Assembly (NCBI GenBank): GCA_024232355.1
Contig: JAAEPW010000972.1
Span: forward strand, 1-64,000
Reading direction: 5' to 3'
Origin: Chloroflexota bacterium
GTDB taxonomy: Bacteria > Chloroflexota > Anaerolineae > B4-G1
DNA: 64,000 nucleotides
Shown: positions 53,709-63,016 of the stretch, in pieces
How positions within the stretch are numbered: position 1 is the first letter of the stretch
Layout: the number at the start of each line of letters is the position of its first letter
Notes under the pieces: model-generated
Told to the model about the DNA's origin: nothing
What the model saw: only the letters and a program-made list of their open reading frames with translations
The model's database searches: none
Program-made: the position numbers and the translations under genes

Positions 53709-55586
53709 TTACGCTTCTTCTACCTTGGTTGCGGCCTCTAGCAGCGTTTGAATGCGCGGCACCATCTGCGCCGGGTTGGGATGCAGCCCATCCAACAGCA
53801 ACAGGTTCTCGAAAAGCTGTTCGATGCTGACGTCAATCATAGGAGCGATGGGTTGGGTTGTGATCAGGTGAGCCAGGTTCTGGATCAAAGCGTGCTGGCG
53901 GTTGATCTCTAGAATCTTGGCCGGCACCTCAAAGTCCTGCTCCAACAAGCGCCGGACGCGCTGCAACTCCCGATCAGGGCCAGATTCTGGCGAGACGAGC
54001 CGGCAAGGACTGCCCGTGAGCAGCTTGGACTCGCGCACCTCGGCCACGCGATCACCCAGCGTCCCTTTGAAGCGGGCGATCAAATGGGCAAAGTCGGCCT
54101 GGGCGACACCTGTCTCGTCCTCGGTTTCCGTTTCTTCCAATTCGGGCAGTTCCAGCTCGGCATCATCCACGTTCTGGAACGATTTACCCTCGTACTCTCG
54201 CATCCCCTGCATCATAAAGCCGTCGAGGGTGTCGAGCATGTAGAGCACTTCGAGATCGTGGACACGGAAAGAATCTAGGTGCGGGCTGTGGTCCACCGAC
54301 GCCCGGTCGCTGCCCAAGATGTAATAAATGGCCTCTTGATCCTCGGCCATGCGCTCGGCGTATTCGGCCAGGGAGACCGTGTCGTCGCCAGACTTGGAGG
54401 AGTAAAAGCGCAACAAGGATAACAGGTTATCGTGGTCCAGAGGGTTGGTTGCCACGCCCTGCTTGATAAAGGGACCAAACTCGTTCCAAAAGACACCGTA
54501 ATCGTCCGGCTGCTCCTCTGCCAACTCGCGCAAGGATTTGATCACACGGCCCGTCAGTGCCTTTTGGATCTGTCGCATCGCCCGGTTGCTCTGGACCGTC
54601 TCACGCGAGATGTTGAGAGGGATGTCCTCCGAGTCCACCACACCCTCCACAAACTGCAGATACTCGGGGAGCAGGTCCTTGTTATACTCTTGGATGAGGA
54701 TCTTTTTCGAGTAGAGCTTGAGGCCATGATCGGTACGCTGGCGCAGGGGACCACGATCTATCTTGCGGGGAATATAAAGCAAACTGCGGATGTCGACCGG
54801 CACATCAGCGATCAAGTGAACGTGCAGCAACGGCTCCTCAAAGTCGAGGGTCAGTTGGCGGTAGAAATCCTGATACTCTTTTTCCTCCACATCTTTCGAC
54901 AACTGTCGCCATAGCGCGGTCTGCCGGTTGCTGGCCTCTTCCTTGTCTCCCACGTAGACGGGGAACGAGACGTAATCCGAGTGCTTTTTGATGATCTGCT
55001 CCAGCTTCCAAGCCGACGCGAATTCTTTGGCATCCTCCTTGAGCTTGAGCTCGATGGACGTGCCGCGCTCTTCCTTGTCGGCGGGAACGAGCGTAAAGCT
55101 GCTGCCGCCGCTAGACGTCCAGCACCAGGCTTGCGCGTCGGGCAGATAGGAGCGCGTGGTCACAGCGACCTCGTCGGCGATCATAAAGACCGAGTAGAAA
55201 CCAACACCAAACTGTCCAATGATGTCTGCCGGGCGTTGGCCCTCTTCCAATCCTTTTAGGAAGGCCTTTGCGCCAGAGTGGGCGATGGTGCCCAGGTTCT
55301 CGATCAGTTCGTCACGCGTCATACCGATGCCCGTGTCGGAGACGGTCAGTGTTTGCGCGTCCTCGTCAAAGGTGAGGCGGATCGCCAGCTCGGCGTCCGG
55401 ATCGAGAACGTCGCGGTTGGTGAGCATCTCGAACTGGATGCGGTGAAGCGCGTCCGAGGCGTTAGACGTTAACTCGCGCAAAAAGATCTCGCGCTCGGTG
55501 TAGAGCGAGTTGGCGAGAATATTGAGCAGTTGTTGAACTTCGGCGCGGAATTCCAGAGATTCTGGCTGATGTGTTTCTTGAGTCAT
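53709..55586 (-). CDS. htpG: Molecular chaperone HtpG (Hsp90)
   Basis: Hsp90 homodimer chaperone of 625 residues. AAGGAGG stands 8 nt before ATG 55586. The ATPase domain has LRELTSNASDALHRI, VSDTGIGMTRDELIENLGTIA and FGVGFYSVFM. The middle domain has LRQRTDHGLKLYSKKI-like text and EDIPLNISRE, with the catalytic-type Arg in SRETVQ. The C-terminal dimerisation domain is complete. No MEEVD tail, as expected in bacteria. It lies inside the Bat cluster between a THUMP methyltransferase and the TPR protein, which is an unusual position. Three 11-bp spaced TTCTAAT repeats upstream may be its control site. Confidence 0.96.
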   Translation of the reverse strand: MTQETHQPESLEFRAEVQQLLNILANSLYTEREIFLRELTSNASDALHRIQFEMLTNRDVLDPDAELAIRLTFDEDAQTLTVSDTGIGMTRDELIENLGTIAHSGAKAFLKGLEEGQRPADIIGQFGVGFYSVFMIADEVAVTTRSYLPDAQAWCWTSSGGSSFTLVPADKEERGTSIELKLKEDAKEFASAWKLEQIIKKHSDYVSFPVYVGDKEEASNRQTALWRQLSKDVEEKEYQDFYRQLTLDFEEPLLHVHLIADVPVDIRSLLYIPRKIDRGPLRQRTDHGLKLYSKKILIQEYNKDLLPEYLQFVEGVVDSEDIPLNISRETVQSNRAMRQIQKALTGRVIKSLRELAEEQPDDYGVFWNEFGPFIKQGVATNPLDHDNLLSLLRFYSSKSGDDTVSLAEYAERMAEDQEAIYYILGSDRASVDHSPHLDSFRVHDLEVLYMLDTLDGFMMQGMREYEGKSFQNVDDAELELPELEETETEDETGVAQADFAHLIARFKGTLGDRVAEVRESKLLTGSPCRLVSPESGPDRELQRVRRLLEQDFEVPAKILEINRQHALIQNLAHLITTQPIAPMIDVSIEQLFENLLLLDGLHPNPAQMVPRIQTLLEAATKVEEA

Positions 55587-55634
55587 AATGTCCTCCTTGT
55601 CATAAAATTTCAATTGGTATTTTACCCACATTAC

Positions 55635-55663
55635 ATTAGAAAAACATTAGAATTATATTAGAA
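55635..55663 (-). promoter_or_regulatory. Three TTCTAAT direct repeats, 11 bp apart, upstream of htpG
   Basis: On the minus strand TTCTAAT occurs at 55657-55663, 55646-55652 and 55635-55641, exactly 11 bp apart. The array starts 5 nt beyond the methyltransferase stop codon and ends about 50 nt before htpG. The helical spacing suggests a protein-binding array. It is neither CIRCE nor HAIR in sequence. Confidence 0.45.
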
Positions 55664-55667
55664 AACG

Positions 55668-56768
55668 CTAATGCGGGCGTTCAATCAAATAAATTCTGGC
55701 CTTTTGCCCCAAAATTCTGACCGAGTAGCCCCGGACAATCTGAAGCCCATTCACTTTTCTGAGCGTGTTCTTGATCAGCTCCATCTCGCTGCTCAGTACC
55801 ACGACGCGGCCCTTTGGATCCAGAACCCGGTCAACCTCGCGGAAGAACGCACGATACAAGTGTATGTTTTCATCCCAGCTACCAATCTGTTTGCCAAAAG
55901 GCAGGTTTGTGGCAACTTGGGTCACACTGCCAGAGATCAACGGCAGACGGCCTGCATCCCACTCGACGAGCTGCCTGGGTTTGTGCTTGGGGCCAATGTT
56001 CTTTGCCGCCGCCCGTAATGCGGCCTTGTCAGTATCGCCACCTAACAACAATGTGTGACGTTCAATGATCGCTCGCTCCACCAGCAACGTGCCCGCCCCA
56101 CACATTGGGTCCAGAAAAACATCAGCCGCTTGCGGCTCAGTGAGCCAACCCATCGCAGCAGCCACCGATGGGCGCAACGAAGCCGCGATGTGAGTCGTTT
56201 TGTAATCCCGGTGCCGCATACTGGCGTCCGAAAGGCGCAACCCGCAGATAAAGTCTTGCCCAACGAGGTTAGCCCAGAACTCGACGTCCTCCCCCTCTTC
56301 GACGGTGTGCCATTTGCTGCCCAACCTCTTCTTGAGGCCTTTTTCCACCGTCCGTCCCATATCCATCCGGCGATAGGGATGACGTTTGCCCACCATCCGC
56401 GAGATGACGCGAAATGTGTGTATCTGTTTGCGTTTACCACTCGTGCCATGAGCGCGATTGTATACCGAAAGGCCTGTGCCCAAAAAACGGCTACTCGATA
56501 GTGACTGGTAGATTTGTGACAGCCCCTGGTATCCCCACTTGATCTTGGGAATGCGGGCGATCAGGAAAAAGACGTCCTCAGTGGTCCGCAGCTTGAGCAG
56601 ATCAGACGGTTGCCCCGTGTATCGGAACAACACCAGTCCATTTTTCCCCGGCAGTTCTGTGAATGAATCAAAGGATGCCCGATCTAATTGCGTCCGAATC
56701 TCGATCCAGGCAACCTTTTCCAAGCCAGGCAATGTGTGAGCGTAGTATAGATAATCCTTGTTAGCCAT
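55668..56768 (-). CDS. THUMP-domain RNA N2-guanine methyltransferase (TrmN/Trm14-like)
   Basis: Protein of 366 residues with an N-terminal THUMP-type RNA-binding region (about 6-170, starting YYAHTLPGLEKVAWIEI). The SAM-dependent methyltransferase domain (about 180-360) has motif I as VFLDPMCGAGTLLVERA and the catalytic NLPFG, the N-(D/N)-P-P-(F/Y)-G variant used for N2-guanine methylation. This set matches tRNA G6/G10 methylases or the RlmL group. A tRNA target is more likely at this length. The gene is a housekeeping-type passenger between two Bat genes and htpG. Confidence 0.85.
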   Translation of the reverse strand: MANKDYLYYAHTLPGLEKVAWIEIRTQLDRASFDSFTELPGKNGLVLFRYTGQPSDLLKLRTTEDVFFLIARIPKIKWGYQGLSQIYQSLSSSRFLGTGLSVYNRAHGTSGKRKQIHTFRVISRMVGKRHPYRRMDMGRTVEKGLKKRLGSKWHTVEEGEDVEFWANLVGQDFICGLRLSDASMRHRDYKTTHIAASLRPSVAAAMGWLTEPQAADVFLDPMCGAGTLLVERAIIERHTLLLGGDTDKAALRAAAKNIGPKHKPRQLVEWDAGRLPLISGSVTQVATNLPFGKQIGSWDENIHLYRAFFREVDRVLDPKGRVVVLSSEMELIKNTLRKVNGLQIVRGYSVRILGQKARIYLIERPH

Positions 56769-56818
56769 ATCGATCTTGACGGGAAATTAGACGCAGATAA
56801 ACACTGATAAACACTGAT

Positions 56819-57832
56819 TTACCGATCTCCAAGTTCGCGCCTCCGGTCACTGATAAGCAGCTCGGCGGTCAGAGCCAAAAGCGCTGCGCCCGCGAACCAC
56901 TCGAAACGCTCCACACCCTGCGTTTCGAACTGCCCCTCTTGCTCTCCGGTCTCTAGCGTGGCAATCGTCTCGACGATAGCATCAATCTCCTCACCACCGG
57001 CGCTAGCGCGAAAATAGAGACCATCGGTCTCGGCAGCAATTTGCTGCAACTTGATCTCGTCCAGGCGCGAGAGCACTGTCTCATCCTGAGCGTTCTTCTT
57101 GTAACCCACCAGTGCGCCATTGGCATCACGAATGGGGATCGGTTCGCCAGCGGGGGAGCCAAAGCCAATGGCGTGGACAACGACGCCGTCAGCAGCAGCC
57201 TCTTGCGCCGCGGCTACCGGATCACCCTCGTGTCCCTCGCCATCGGTGAGAAGCAAGATCACGCGGCTGGTGGCGCGTTCTTCCGGGAAACCGTCCATCG
57301 CCACGCGGATCGCATCCCCCAGCGCTGTGCCAGGCCGTGAGATCGACCATGGGCCGGCCCCGTCCAGGAACGAGCGTGCCGTATAAAAGTCCGCCGTCAA
57401 GGGGAACTGTATAAAGGCCGCGCCCGAAAAGATCACCAAGCCCATCTCGTTGCCCCCCAGGCGATCCATCAAATCCTCAATAGTCAACTTGGCCCGCGCC
57501 AGACGGTTGGGCTTGATGTCCTCGGCCATCATACTGGCCGAAACGTCCAGCACCACCATCACCTCGACGCCCTCCTGCGCCCTGACCATCACCTGGGTAC
57601 CCCAAAGCGGTCGCGCCAGGGCCAAAACGAGCGCGACGAGCGCGATGAACCAAAGCGCCGTCTTCCAACGCCGATTTCGTAGACTCACACTCACACTGAG
57701 CGTTTGGATCAAAGAAGGCAACCCCAACCTGGCCAAAGCCGCCTGTCGTTGCGAGACGGCCCAGGCTGCAAAGAGCGCTGCCAGTGGGACGAGTCCTAAT
57801 AGACCTAAATAGTTTGGTTTAGCAAAATCCAT
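56819..57832 (-). CDS. VWA-domain membrane protein, BatA/BatB-like
   Basis: Protein of 337 residues with the same plan as the VWA protein at 41254: helices at about 8-25 and 57-77, VWA domain with MIDAS DVSASM (95-100), a Thr in GTALGD, and LLTDGEGHEGD. A C-terminal helix is near 312-328. The two VWA proteins at opposite ends of the cluster would be the BatA and BatB equivalents. It is the first gene after a strong promoter at 57844-57871. The segment 56769-56818 carries two copies of ATAAACACTG, a short direct repeat. Confidence 0.87.
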   Translation of the reverse strand: MDFAKPNYLGLLGLVPLAALFAAWAVSQRQAALARLGLPSLIQTLSVSVSLRNRRWKTALWFIALVALVLALARPLWGTQVMVRAQEGVEVMVVLDVSASMMAEDIKPNRLARAKLTIEDLMDRLGGNEMGLVIFSGAAFIQFPLTADFYTARSFLDGAGPWSISRPGTALGDAIRVAMDGFPEERATSRVILLLTDGEGHEGDPVAAAQEAAADGVVVHAIGFGSPAGEPIPIRDANGALVGYKKNAQDETVLSRLDEIKLQQIAAETDGLYFRASAGGEEIDAIVETIATLETGEQEGQFETQGVERFEWFAGAALLALTAELLISDRRRELGDR

Positions 57833-57843
57833 TTCAGCGGGGT

Positions 57844-57871
57844 ATTATAATATGTTCTCACAAAACGTCAA
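57844..57871 (-). promoter_or_regulatory. Promoter of the Bat/Gld cluster
   Basis: TTGACG (57866-57871) and a perfect TATAAT (57844-57849) are separated by 16 nt on the minus strand. The -10 lies 11 nt before the ATG of the VWA gene, so the leader is very short and carries no clear Shine-Dalgarno sequence. Confidence 0.7.
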
Positions 57872-57923
57872 AAAAGAATCCGTCCAATAGTATAGGTCAT
57901 TCCAGAAAAGAAGCAAGGGCAGA

Positions 57924-57951
57924 TTGACAACTCTCCCCAAAATGAGATAAT
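57924..57951 (+). promoter_or_regulatory. mgtE promoter
   Basis: A perfect TTGACA (57924-57929) and GATAAT (57946-57951) are 16 nt apart on the plus strand, divergent from the Bat promoter. The expected start near 57958 leaves a leader of about 13 nt, with GGGAG just inside it. There is no room for a magnesium riboswitch. Confidence 0.6.
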
Positions 57952-57970
57952 ACCTGTGGGAGAAAAGGCT

Positions 57971-59320
57971 ATGGACCGTGTAGACATAGACGCTATCCTC
58001 GATCAAGTACGCGAGGCACTGGCCAAAGAAGATTGGAACCAAGCTGTAACCTTGGTAGAAGCCCTCCGACCACCCGATCAGGCCGACTTGTTCAGCGATC
58101 TACCCCCCACCGAGCAGGATCAACTCTTACCACGCCTCGATCTGGAGGACTCGGCTGACATCCTGGAAGAGTTGGAGGAAAAAGAAGCAGCAGAGGTCGC
58201 CGCACGCCTCAAGGCCGAAGAGTTGGCCCGCATCCTAGACGAGATGGAACCCGACGAGGCAGCCGACCTCCTGGGCGACATCGCACCGGAGCGGGTGGAC
58301 CACGTCTTGGCCGTGATGGAAGAATCTGACGAAGTGCGCCCACTACTAATCCACGCTGACGAGAGCGCCGGTGGCTTGATGACGGCCGCCAACATCACGC
58401 TTCACAAAGGGATGACGGCCGCGGAGGCCATCGCACATCTACGGGTCATCTCACCAGAATCAGAGACGGTTTATTACCTCTTTGTCGTGGACAAAGACAT
58501 CCGGCTGGTCGGCGTAGCCTCTTTACGACAAATCGTCGTCGCCTCACCATCCACCCGGATCGAAGACATTATGGACCCCGACATCATCCACGTACGGGCC
58601 GACGCTGACCAAGAGGAAGCTGCCCGCTTGATGTCCCGCTACGACCTGTTGGCCCTACCCGTCGTGGACGGCGAGGGCCATTTGCTGGGCATCATCACCC
58701 ACGACGACCTGGTCGAAGTACTGGAGGAAGAGGCCACAGAGGACATCTACCGGCTGGGTGGTGTGTTGGAAGAGAATCCCCCGGATATACCGATCCCCAC
58801 GGCCCTAAAGACGCGCTTGCCCTGGTTGGTGCTCAACCTGGTCACGGCGTTGGCGTCCGCCACGATCTTGAGCCTCTTTGAGGGCACTATCGCCCGCGTG
58901 GCCGTCTTGGCTGCCTTTTTCCCCATCGTCGCCGGTGTCAGTGGCAGCGCGGGTACCCAGACCCTCACCGTCACCGTGCGTGGGTTGGCCCTGGGTGAAC
59001 TCGATCCCAGTGACGGGCTCCGTGCCTTGGGGCGTGAGGTACTCATCGGCCTGGCAAACGGCATCGCCGTCGGCTGCCTGGTCGCGATCATTGCCCAGGT
59101 ATGGAAAGGAACCCCCATACTGGGGATCGTCGTGGGGACAGCCACTCTTTTGAACATGGTCGGCGCGGGCATCGCTGGCGCAATGGTCCCCATAATGATG
59201 CAAGTTTTGCGGATCGACCCGGCCCTTGGGTCGCCCATCCTGGTCACGACCATCACCGATACCAGCGGCTATTTCATCTATTTAGGTCTGGCGACACTAG
59301 TTTTGAGCAAATTGATATGA
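57971..59320 (+). CDS. mgtE: Magnesium transporter MgtE
   Basis: Mg2+ channel of 449 residues. The cytoplasmic MgtE N-domain (about 1-125) has acidic repeats such as LEELEEKEAAEVAARL and MEPDEAADLLGDI. Two CBS domains follow (about 130-255), including ADADQEEAARLMSRYDLLALPVVD. The membrane domain has five helices (about 280-449) with the conserved VAGVSGSAGTQT pore region. ATG at 57971 is preferred to an upstream GTG, because the promoter would start transcription at about 57958. RNase D overlaps its stop by an ATGA. Confidence 0.95.
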   Translation: MDRVDIDAILDQVREALAKEDWNQAVTLVEALRPPDQADLFSDLPPTEQDQLLPRLDLEDSADILEELEEKEAAEVAARLKAEELARILDEMEPDEAADLLGDIAPERVDHVLAVMEESDEVRPLLIHADESAGGLMTAANITLHKGMTAAEAIAHLRVISPESETVYYLFVVDKDIRLVGVASLRQIVVASPSTRIEDIMDPDIIHVRADADQEEAARLMSRYDLLALPVVDGEGHLLGIITHDDLVEVLEEEATEDIYRLGGVLEENPPDIPIPTALKTRLPWLVLNLVTALASATILSLFEGTIARVAVLAAFFPIVAGVSGSAGTQTLTVTVRGLALGELDPSDGLRALGREVLIGLANGIAVGCLVAIIAQVWKGTPILGIVVGTATLLNMVGAGIAGAMVPIMMQVLRIDPALGSPILVTTITDTSGYFIYLGLATLVLSKLI

Positions 59321-60483
59321 ATCCTCACACGCATCCTCGCTCCAAAAAAACGTCCTACTTGCCACCGCCCATTGCCGTTACCAATCCTACACAACTGGCC
59401 GAGCTGCTAGAGATTCTTTCCGACGAGCCTACCATCGCCGTGGATACCGAGTCCAACTCGCTCTATGCATACCAAGAGCAAGTATGCCTGATCCAGGTCT
59501 CTATCCCAGACACCGATTATATCATCGACCCACTGACGGGACTGGATCTCGCGTCATTAGGCCCCATCTTTGCCGATCCTGAAAAAGAAAAGATCTTTCA
59601 CGCTGCCGAGTACGACGTGATGTGCCTCAAACGGGATTTTGATTTCAACTTTGAGAACTTGTTCGACACAATGTGGGCAGGACGCATTCTGGGTTGGTCT
59701 CGCGTGGGGCTAGGCGACGTACTGAAAAAGAACTTTGATGTGCGCACCAAAAAGCGCTACCAACGGTATGATTGGGGCAAACGCCCCTTGGAAGCAGAGG
59801 CCCTGGCCTACGCTTGCATAGACACTCACTATCTATTGGACCTCCGACAAATTCAACTCGACGAATTGATGAAACAGGGGCGCACTGAAGAGGCCAAAGA
59901 AGCTTTTGATCAAGTCGCTGCCTCCAAGCCGCCCTGGCACACCTTTTCCCCCGATGATTTTTGGCGTATCAAAGGCTCTCGTGACCTGAGCGGACGCGAG
60001 CAGGCTGTCTTGCGCGAACTCTGCATCTGGCGCGATCAGGAAGCTCATCGCCGGGATCGACCACACTTTAAAGTGCTCAACGACCACACTCTGGTTGCAT
60101 TGGCCCAGATCCGCCCTCGTAAACCAAAGGACTTGATCGGTGTGGATAACCTCAAATACCACCACATCCGCCAATACGGTGAGCGCATTCTGCGCGCGAT
60201 CCAACGCGGAGTGCGCGCGCAGAAGCCGCAACTCCCATCCCGCCCGCCACGTCACTCGGAAGCTGAGGTATTACGTTTCCGAGCACTGCGTGCCTGGCGC
60301 AAGCAAGTGGCCGCCGATCGTGGCGTAGATAGCGACGTCATCATCAGCAACGCCGTCTTGTGGACGCTGGCGGAACAGAATCCCCGCACGCTCAACGATA
60401 TGGAGCGCATTGAGGGGCTGGGGCCTTGGAAACAAAAGACGTATGGCACGAGAATACTTCAAGTGTTGAGGCGGGAAACGTGA
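59317..60483 (+). CDS. rnd: Ribonuclease D
   Basis: 3'-5' exoribonuclease of 388 residues for tRNA maturation and RNA turnover. The DEDDy catalytic residues are in AVDTESNSLY (Asp-x-Glu), HAAEYDVMCLKRDF (Asp) and YACIDTHYLLDL (Tyr-x3-Asp). Two HRDC-type domains follow (about 215-290 and 310-388), the second with MERIEGLGPWKQKTYG. ATG at 59317 overlaps the mgtE stop; a longer in-frame extension to 59101 lies wholly within mgtE and is rejected. The 3' end of the gene runs into a short CGTG-type heptamer stretch. Confidence 0.93.
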   Translation: MNPHTHPRSKKTSYLPPPIAVTNPTQLAELLEILSDEPTIAVDTESNSLYAYQEQVCLIQVSIPDTDYIIDPLTGLDLASLGPIFADPEKEKIFHAAEYDVMCLKRDFDFNFENLFDTMWAGRILGWSRVGLGDVLKKNFDVRTKKRYQRYDWGKRPLEAEALAYACIDTHYLLDLRQIQLDELMKQGRTEEAKEAFDQVAASKPPWHTFSPDDFWRIKGSRDLSGREQAVLRELCIWRDQEAHRRDRPHFKVLNDHTLVALAQIRPRKPKDLIGVDNLKYHHIRQYGERILRAIQRGVRAQKPQLPSRPPRHSEAEVLRFRALRAWRKQVAADRGVDSDVIISNAVLWTLAEQNPRTLNDMERIEGLGPWKQKTYGTRILQVLRRET

Positions 60484-60531
60484 TTCGTGTTGCGTATCTT
60501 GCAACCAGTTGGGGCTATCTACGAGTCAGCA

Positions 60532-61491
60532 ATGTCAGTTCGTAGAAACCAACGCAAGCCGGGACGCATCATCCGGTGGAGTGTGCTTGCTGTACTCGTT
60601 ATTATTCTATTGGCGCTATTTTGGGTCAAAGTATCCATAGTTGAGTGGCGTACCGGACAACGCACCTTTCCTTGGAGTGCATATTCGCTATGCGGCAACA
60701 GCACGCCAACGACACTGCCTGATACAGTACGCATTGGCTTGTATGAAGAGTTTCCTGTCCCTTGGCGATTGGACCAGCTTCATCAAGTTGATTTTCCAGT
60801 GACACTGGCTATAGCTGCACCTTCAAATGCCGAGTTTATCAAACTGCGCAAAGAGATTCTGCAAACATATCCTCAAGTACGCGAGGTTTACTTTTGGCCG
60901 GTACTTTCTCATGCAGAAGGATACTATCCTGGAGCCTGGTCGGATCCAAACGCAGTTCGTCGGGCCGTGGCTGAGGCTGAGAAATTGCCCGTACTTTGGG
61001 ACTCGGAGTTGCCACTGAACCAAATAGATCTTGTGCCAGAAAACTGGTGGCACAATCGCACTTTTTTGGATCAATGGTTACAGCAGCGCACAGAAACAGT
61101 GCATATCTGGCGCTCTCACACATCGATGGGATTGAATTCGCTGTTCCTGCGCCTAACGGCATTACATTTTGATCCGTTAGAATATCCGGCGGTATCCCTG
61201 CATCTGGATTTGTATATGAGAGGATCGGGCATACCAAACGAACAGATGTACCGCATACTGCGTTGCGGAGTCGAGAGATACGATAATCGGTTCATTCCGT
61301 CCTTGGGCGTACTAAACGACGGAGAGGGACCAGAGGACATCTTTGTGCCAGTGGAAACGATGCGTCGCAACTTGGAACTGGCACGTAAAGCCGGTGTGAC
61401 AGAAATATGGCTATTCGGTGCCAACGGTCTGAACGGTGAATATCTATCAGTACTGAAAGAAAGTCTGCCGTTAGAAACCTTGTCGGAATAG
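60532..61491 (+). CDS. Membrane-anchored protein of unknown function
   Basis: Protein of 319 residues with a basic N-terminus (RRNQRKPGR), one helix (about 15-33) and a large domain outside or along the membrane. ATG at 60532 is preferred over TTG at 60487 because the helix then lies near the N-terminus. The domain alternates strands and helices (VRIGLYEEFPVPWRLDQLH; FPVTLAIAAPSNAEFI; VREVYFWPVL; VETMRRNLELARKAGVTEIWLFGANGLNG), which suggests a TIM-barrel-like fold, perhaps a distant glycosidase. No catalytic motif was recognised. Confidence 0.7.
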   Translation: MSVRRNQRKPGRIIRWSVLAVLVIILLALFWVKVSIVEWRTGQRTFPWSAYSLCGNSTPTTLPDTVRIGLYEEFPVPWRLDQLHQVDFPVTLAIAAPSNAEFIKLRKEILQTYPQVREVYFWPVLSHAEGYYPGAWSDPNAVRRAVAEAEKLPVLWDSELPLNQIDLVPENWWHNRTFLDQWLQQRTETVHIWRSHTSMGLNSLFLRLTALHFDPLEYPAVSLHLDLYMRGSGIPNEQMYRILRCGVERYDNRFIPSLGVLNDGEGPEDIFVPVETMRRNLELARKAGVTEIWLFGANGLNGEYLSVLKESLPLETLSE

Positions 61492-61533
61492 ACAAAATCA
61501 AACGACTACATCTTGGACAAGACGGAGATTACT

Positions 61534-62931
61534 ATGAAAATTCAATTTTTCGGCGCTGCACAGACAGTGACGGGTTCCCAATACCTCATCTCTGTCAACG
61601 GAAGTCGTATCCTGATGGAATGTGGTCTGGTTCAAGGCAAACGACAAAAAAGCTTTGAGCGCAACCGCAACCTGCCATTCGATGCAGCCAGCGTAGACAC
61701 GCTCGTCCTGTCTCACGCTCACATCGATCACTCGGGCAACATCCCCAACATGGTGCGCAACGGGTTCCAGGGCGCGATCTATTGCACCTTTGCCACGCGA
61801 GACCTGTGCTCGGCTATGCTGCGCGACTCGGCCTATATTCAAGAACGGGATGTCAAGTATGTAAACAAAAAACGTACCCGCAAGGGAGAGCCGCCGGTCG
61901 AGCCAATCTACACCCATGCCGACGCCATCGCCAGCCTGGAGCATTTTGTCAGTGTGGGCTATGGGCGGCCTGTGCCCATAGCGCCGGGCGTGCGGTGCAC
62001 TTTTTTCGACGCGGGGCACATCCTCGGCTCGTCCATGGTCTTGCTGGAAATGACGGAAGGCCAACGCCAAACCCGGCTGCTCTTTAGCGGCGACCTGGGC
62101 CGGAACAACATACCAATTCTGCGCGACCCCACCCCAGCACCGCAGGCCGACGTGCTCCTCATCGAGTCTACTTATGGCAACCGGCTGCACAAGCCTCACG
62201 AGGAAGCTGAGCAAAAGTTGCTCAACCTAATCAAGAAAACGTACGCCCAAGGTGGCAAAGTGGTGATCCCCGCCTTTTCTGTGGGACGCACACAAGAAAT
62301 CGTCTACAGCTTGCACCGGCTGTCGAGCGCGCACAAACTGCCCGACATCCCCATCTATGTGGACAGCCCCCTAGCCGTAGGAGCAACCGAAATCTTTCGG
62401 CTTCATCCCGAGTGCTATGACGAGGAGGTACAGAATTTTGTAGCCAGGGACCGGCATCCCGACCCCTTTGGTTTTGAGCGGCTGCGATACATCCGCAACG
62501 TGGAGGATTCCAAAGCCCTAAACATGATGCAAGGATCGGCCATCATCATCAGTGCGTCGGGGATGTGCGAGGCAGGACGAATACAGCATCACCTCAAATA
62601 CAACGTCAGCGACCCCCGCAGCACGGTGTTGATCGTCGGATGGCAAGCTCCGCACACATTGGGGCGGCGGCTGGTCGAAAAGCAAGAGACGGTGAGAATC
62701 TTTGGGCAAGAGCACCGGCTGCGTGCCCGCGTCGAGTCTATCCAAGGCTATAGCGCTCACGCCGACCAAAAGGGCTTGCTAGATTGGGCCAAACCCATCG
62801 CTCCCGGCCTGCGGCACACCTTTGTCGTACACGGCGATCCCGACCCGGCTATGACGCTGGGGAAGGAACTCGGCCGGTTGGGTGCGCGCAACGTGGCTGT
62901 ACCAGAGTTGGGAGACATGTTTCAGATTTGA
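61534..62931 (+). CDS. Beta-CASP metallo-beta-lactamase-fold ribonuclease
   Basis: Protein of 465 residues of the MBL/beta-CASP RNA-processing family (CPSF-like). ATG at 61534 has GGAG 6 nt upstream. Zinc ligands are in SHAHIDHSGN and DAGHILGSS. The beta-CASP segment (about 185-370) has ESTYGNRLH and IPAFSVGRTQEIVY. The C-terminal RMMBL motif is ESIQGYSAHADQKGLLDW. Such bacterial enzymes act as endo- or 5'-exoribonucleases on mRNA or rRNA. All motifs are intact and the length is normal. It lies downstream of the anchored protein gene by 42 nt. Confidence 0.92.
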   Translation: MKIQFFGAAQTVTGSQYLISVNGSRILMECGLVQGKRQKSFERNRNLPFDAASVDTLVLSHAHIDHSGNIPNMVRNGFQGAIYCTFATRDLCSAMLRDSAYIQERDVKYVNKKRTRKGEPPVEPIYTHADAIASLEHFVSVGYGRPVPIAPGVRCTFFDAGHILGSSMVLLEMTEGQRQTRLLFSGDLGRNNIPILRDPTPAPQADVLLIESTYGNRLHKPHEEAEQKLLNLIKKTYAQGGKVVIPAFSVGRTQEIVYSLHRLSSAHKLPDIPIYVDSPLAVGATEIFRLHPECYDEEVQNFVARDRHPDPFGFERLRYIRNVEDSKALNMMQGSAIIISASGMCEAGRIQHHLKYNVSDPRSTVLIVGWQAPHTLGRRLVEKQETVRIFGQEHRLRARVESIQGYSAHADQKGLLDWAKPIAPGLRHTFVVHGDPDPAMTLGKELGRLGARNVAVPELGDMFQI

Positions 62932-63016
62932 GTTTTTGGACAAAATCTCCGGTTGACAACCGTGTGAACGGATGTACAATCAATGACAGATTGAGAATTG
63001 ACCAGGAGACAGTGTA

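Noticed and set aside
59101..59316. Extended RNase D start inside mgtE
   Set aside because: The extra 72 residues are out-of-frame mgtE coding sequence; the ATGA overlap gives the normal start.
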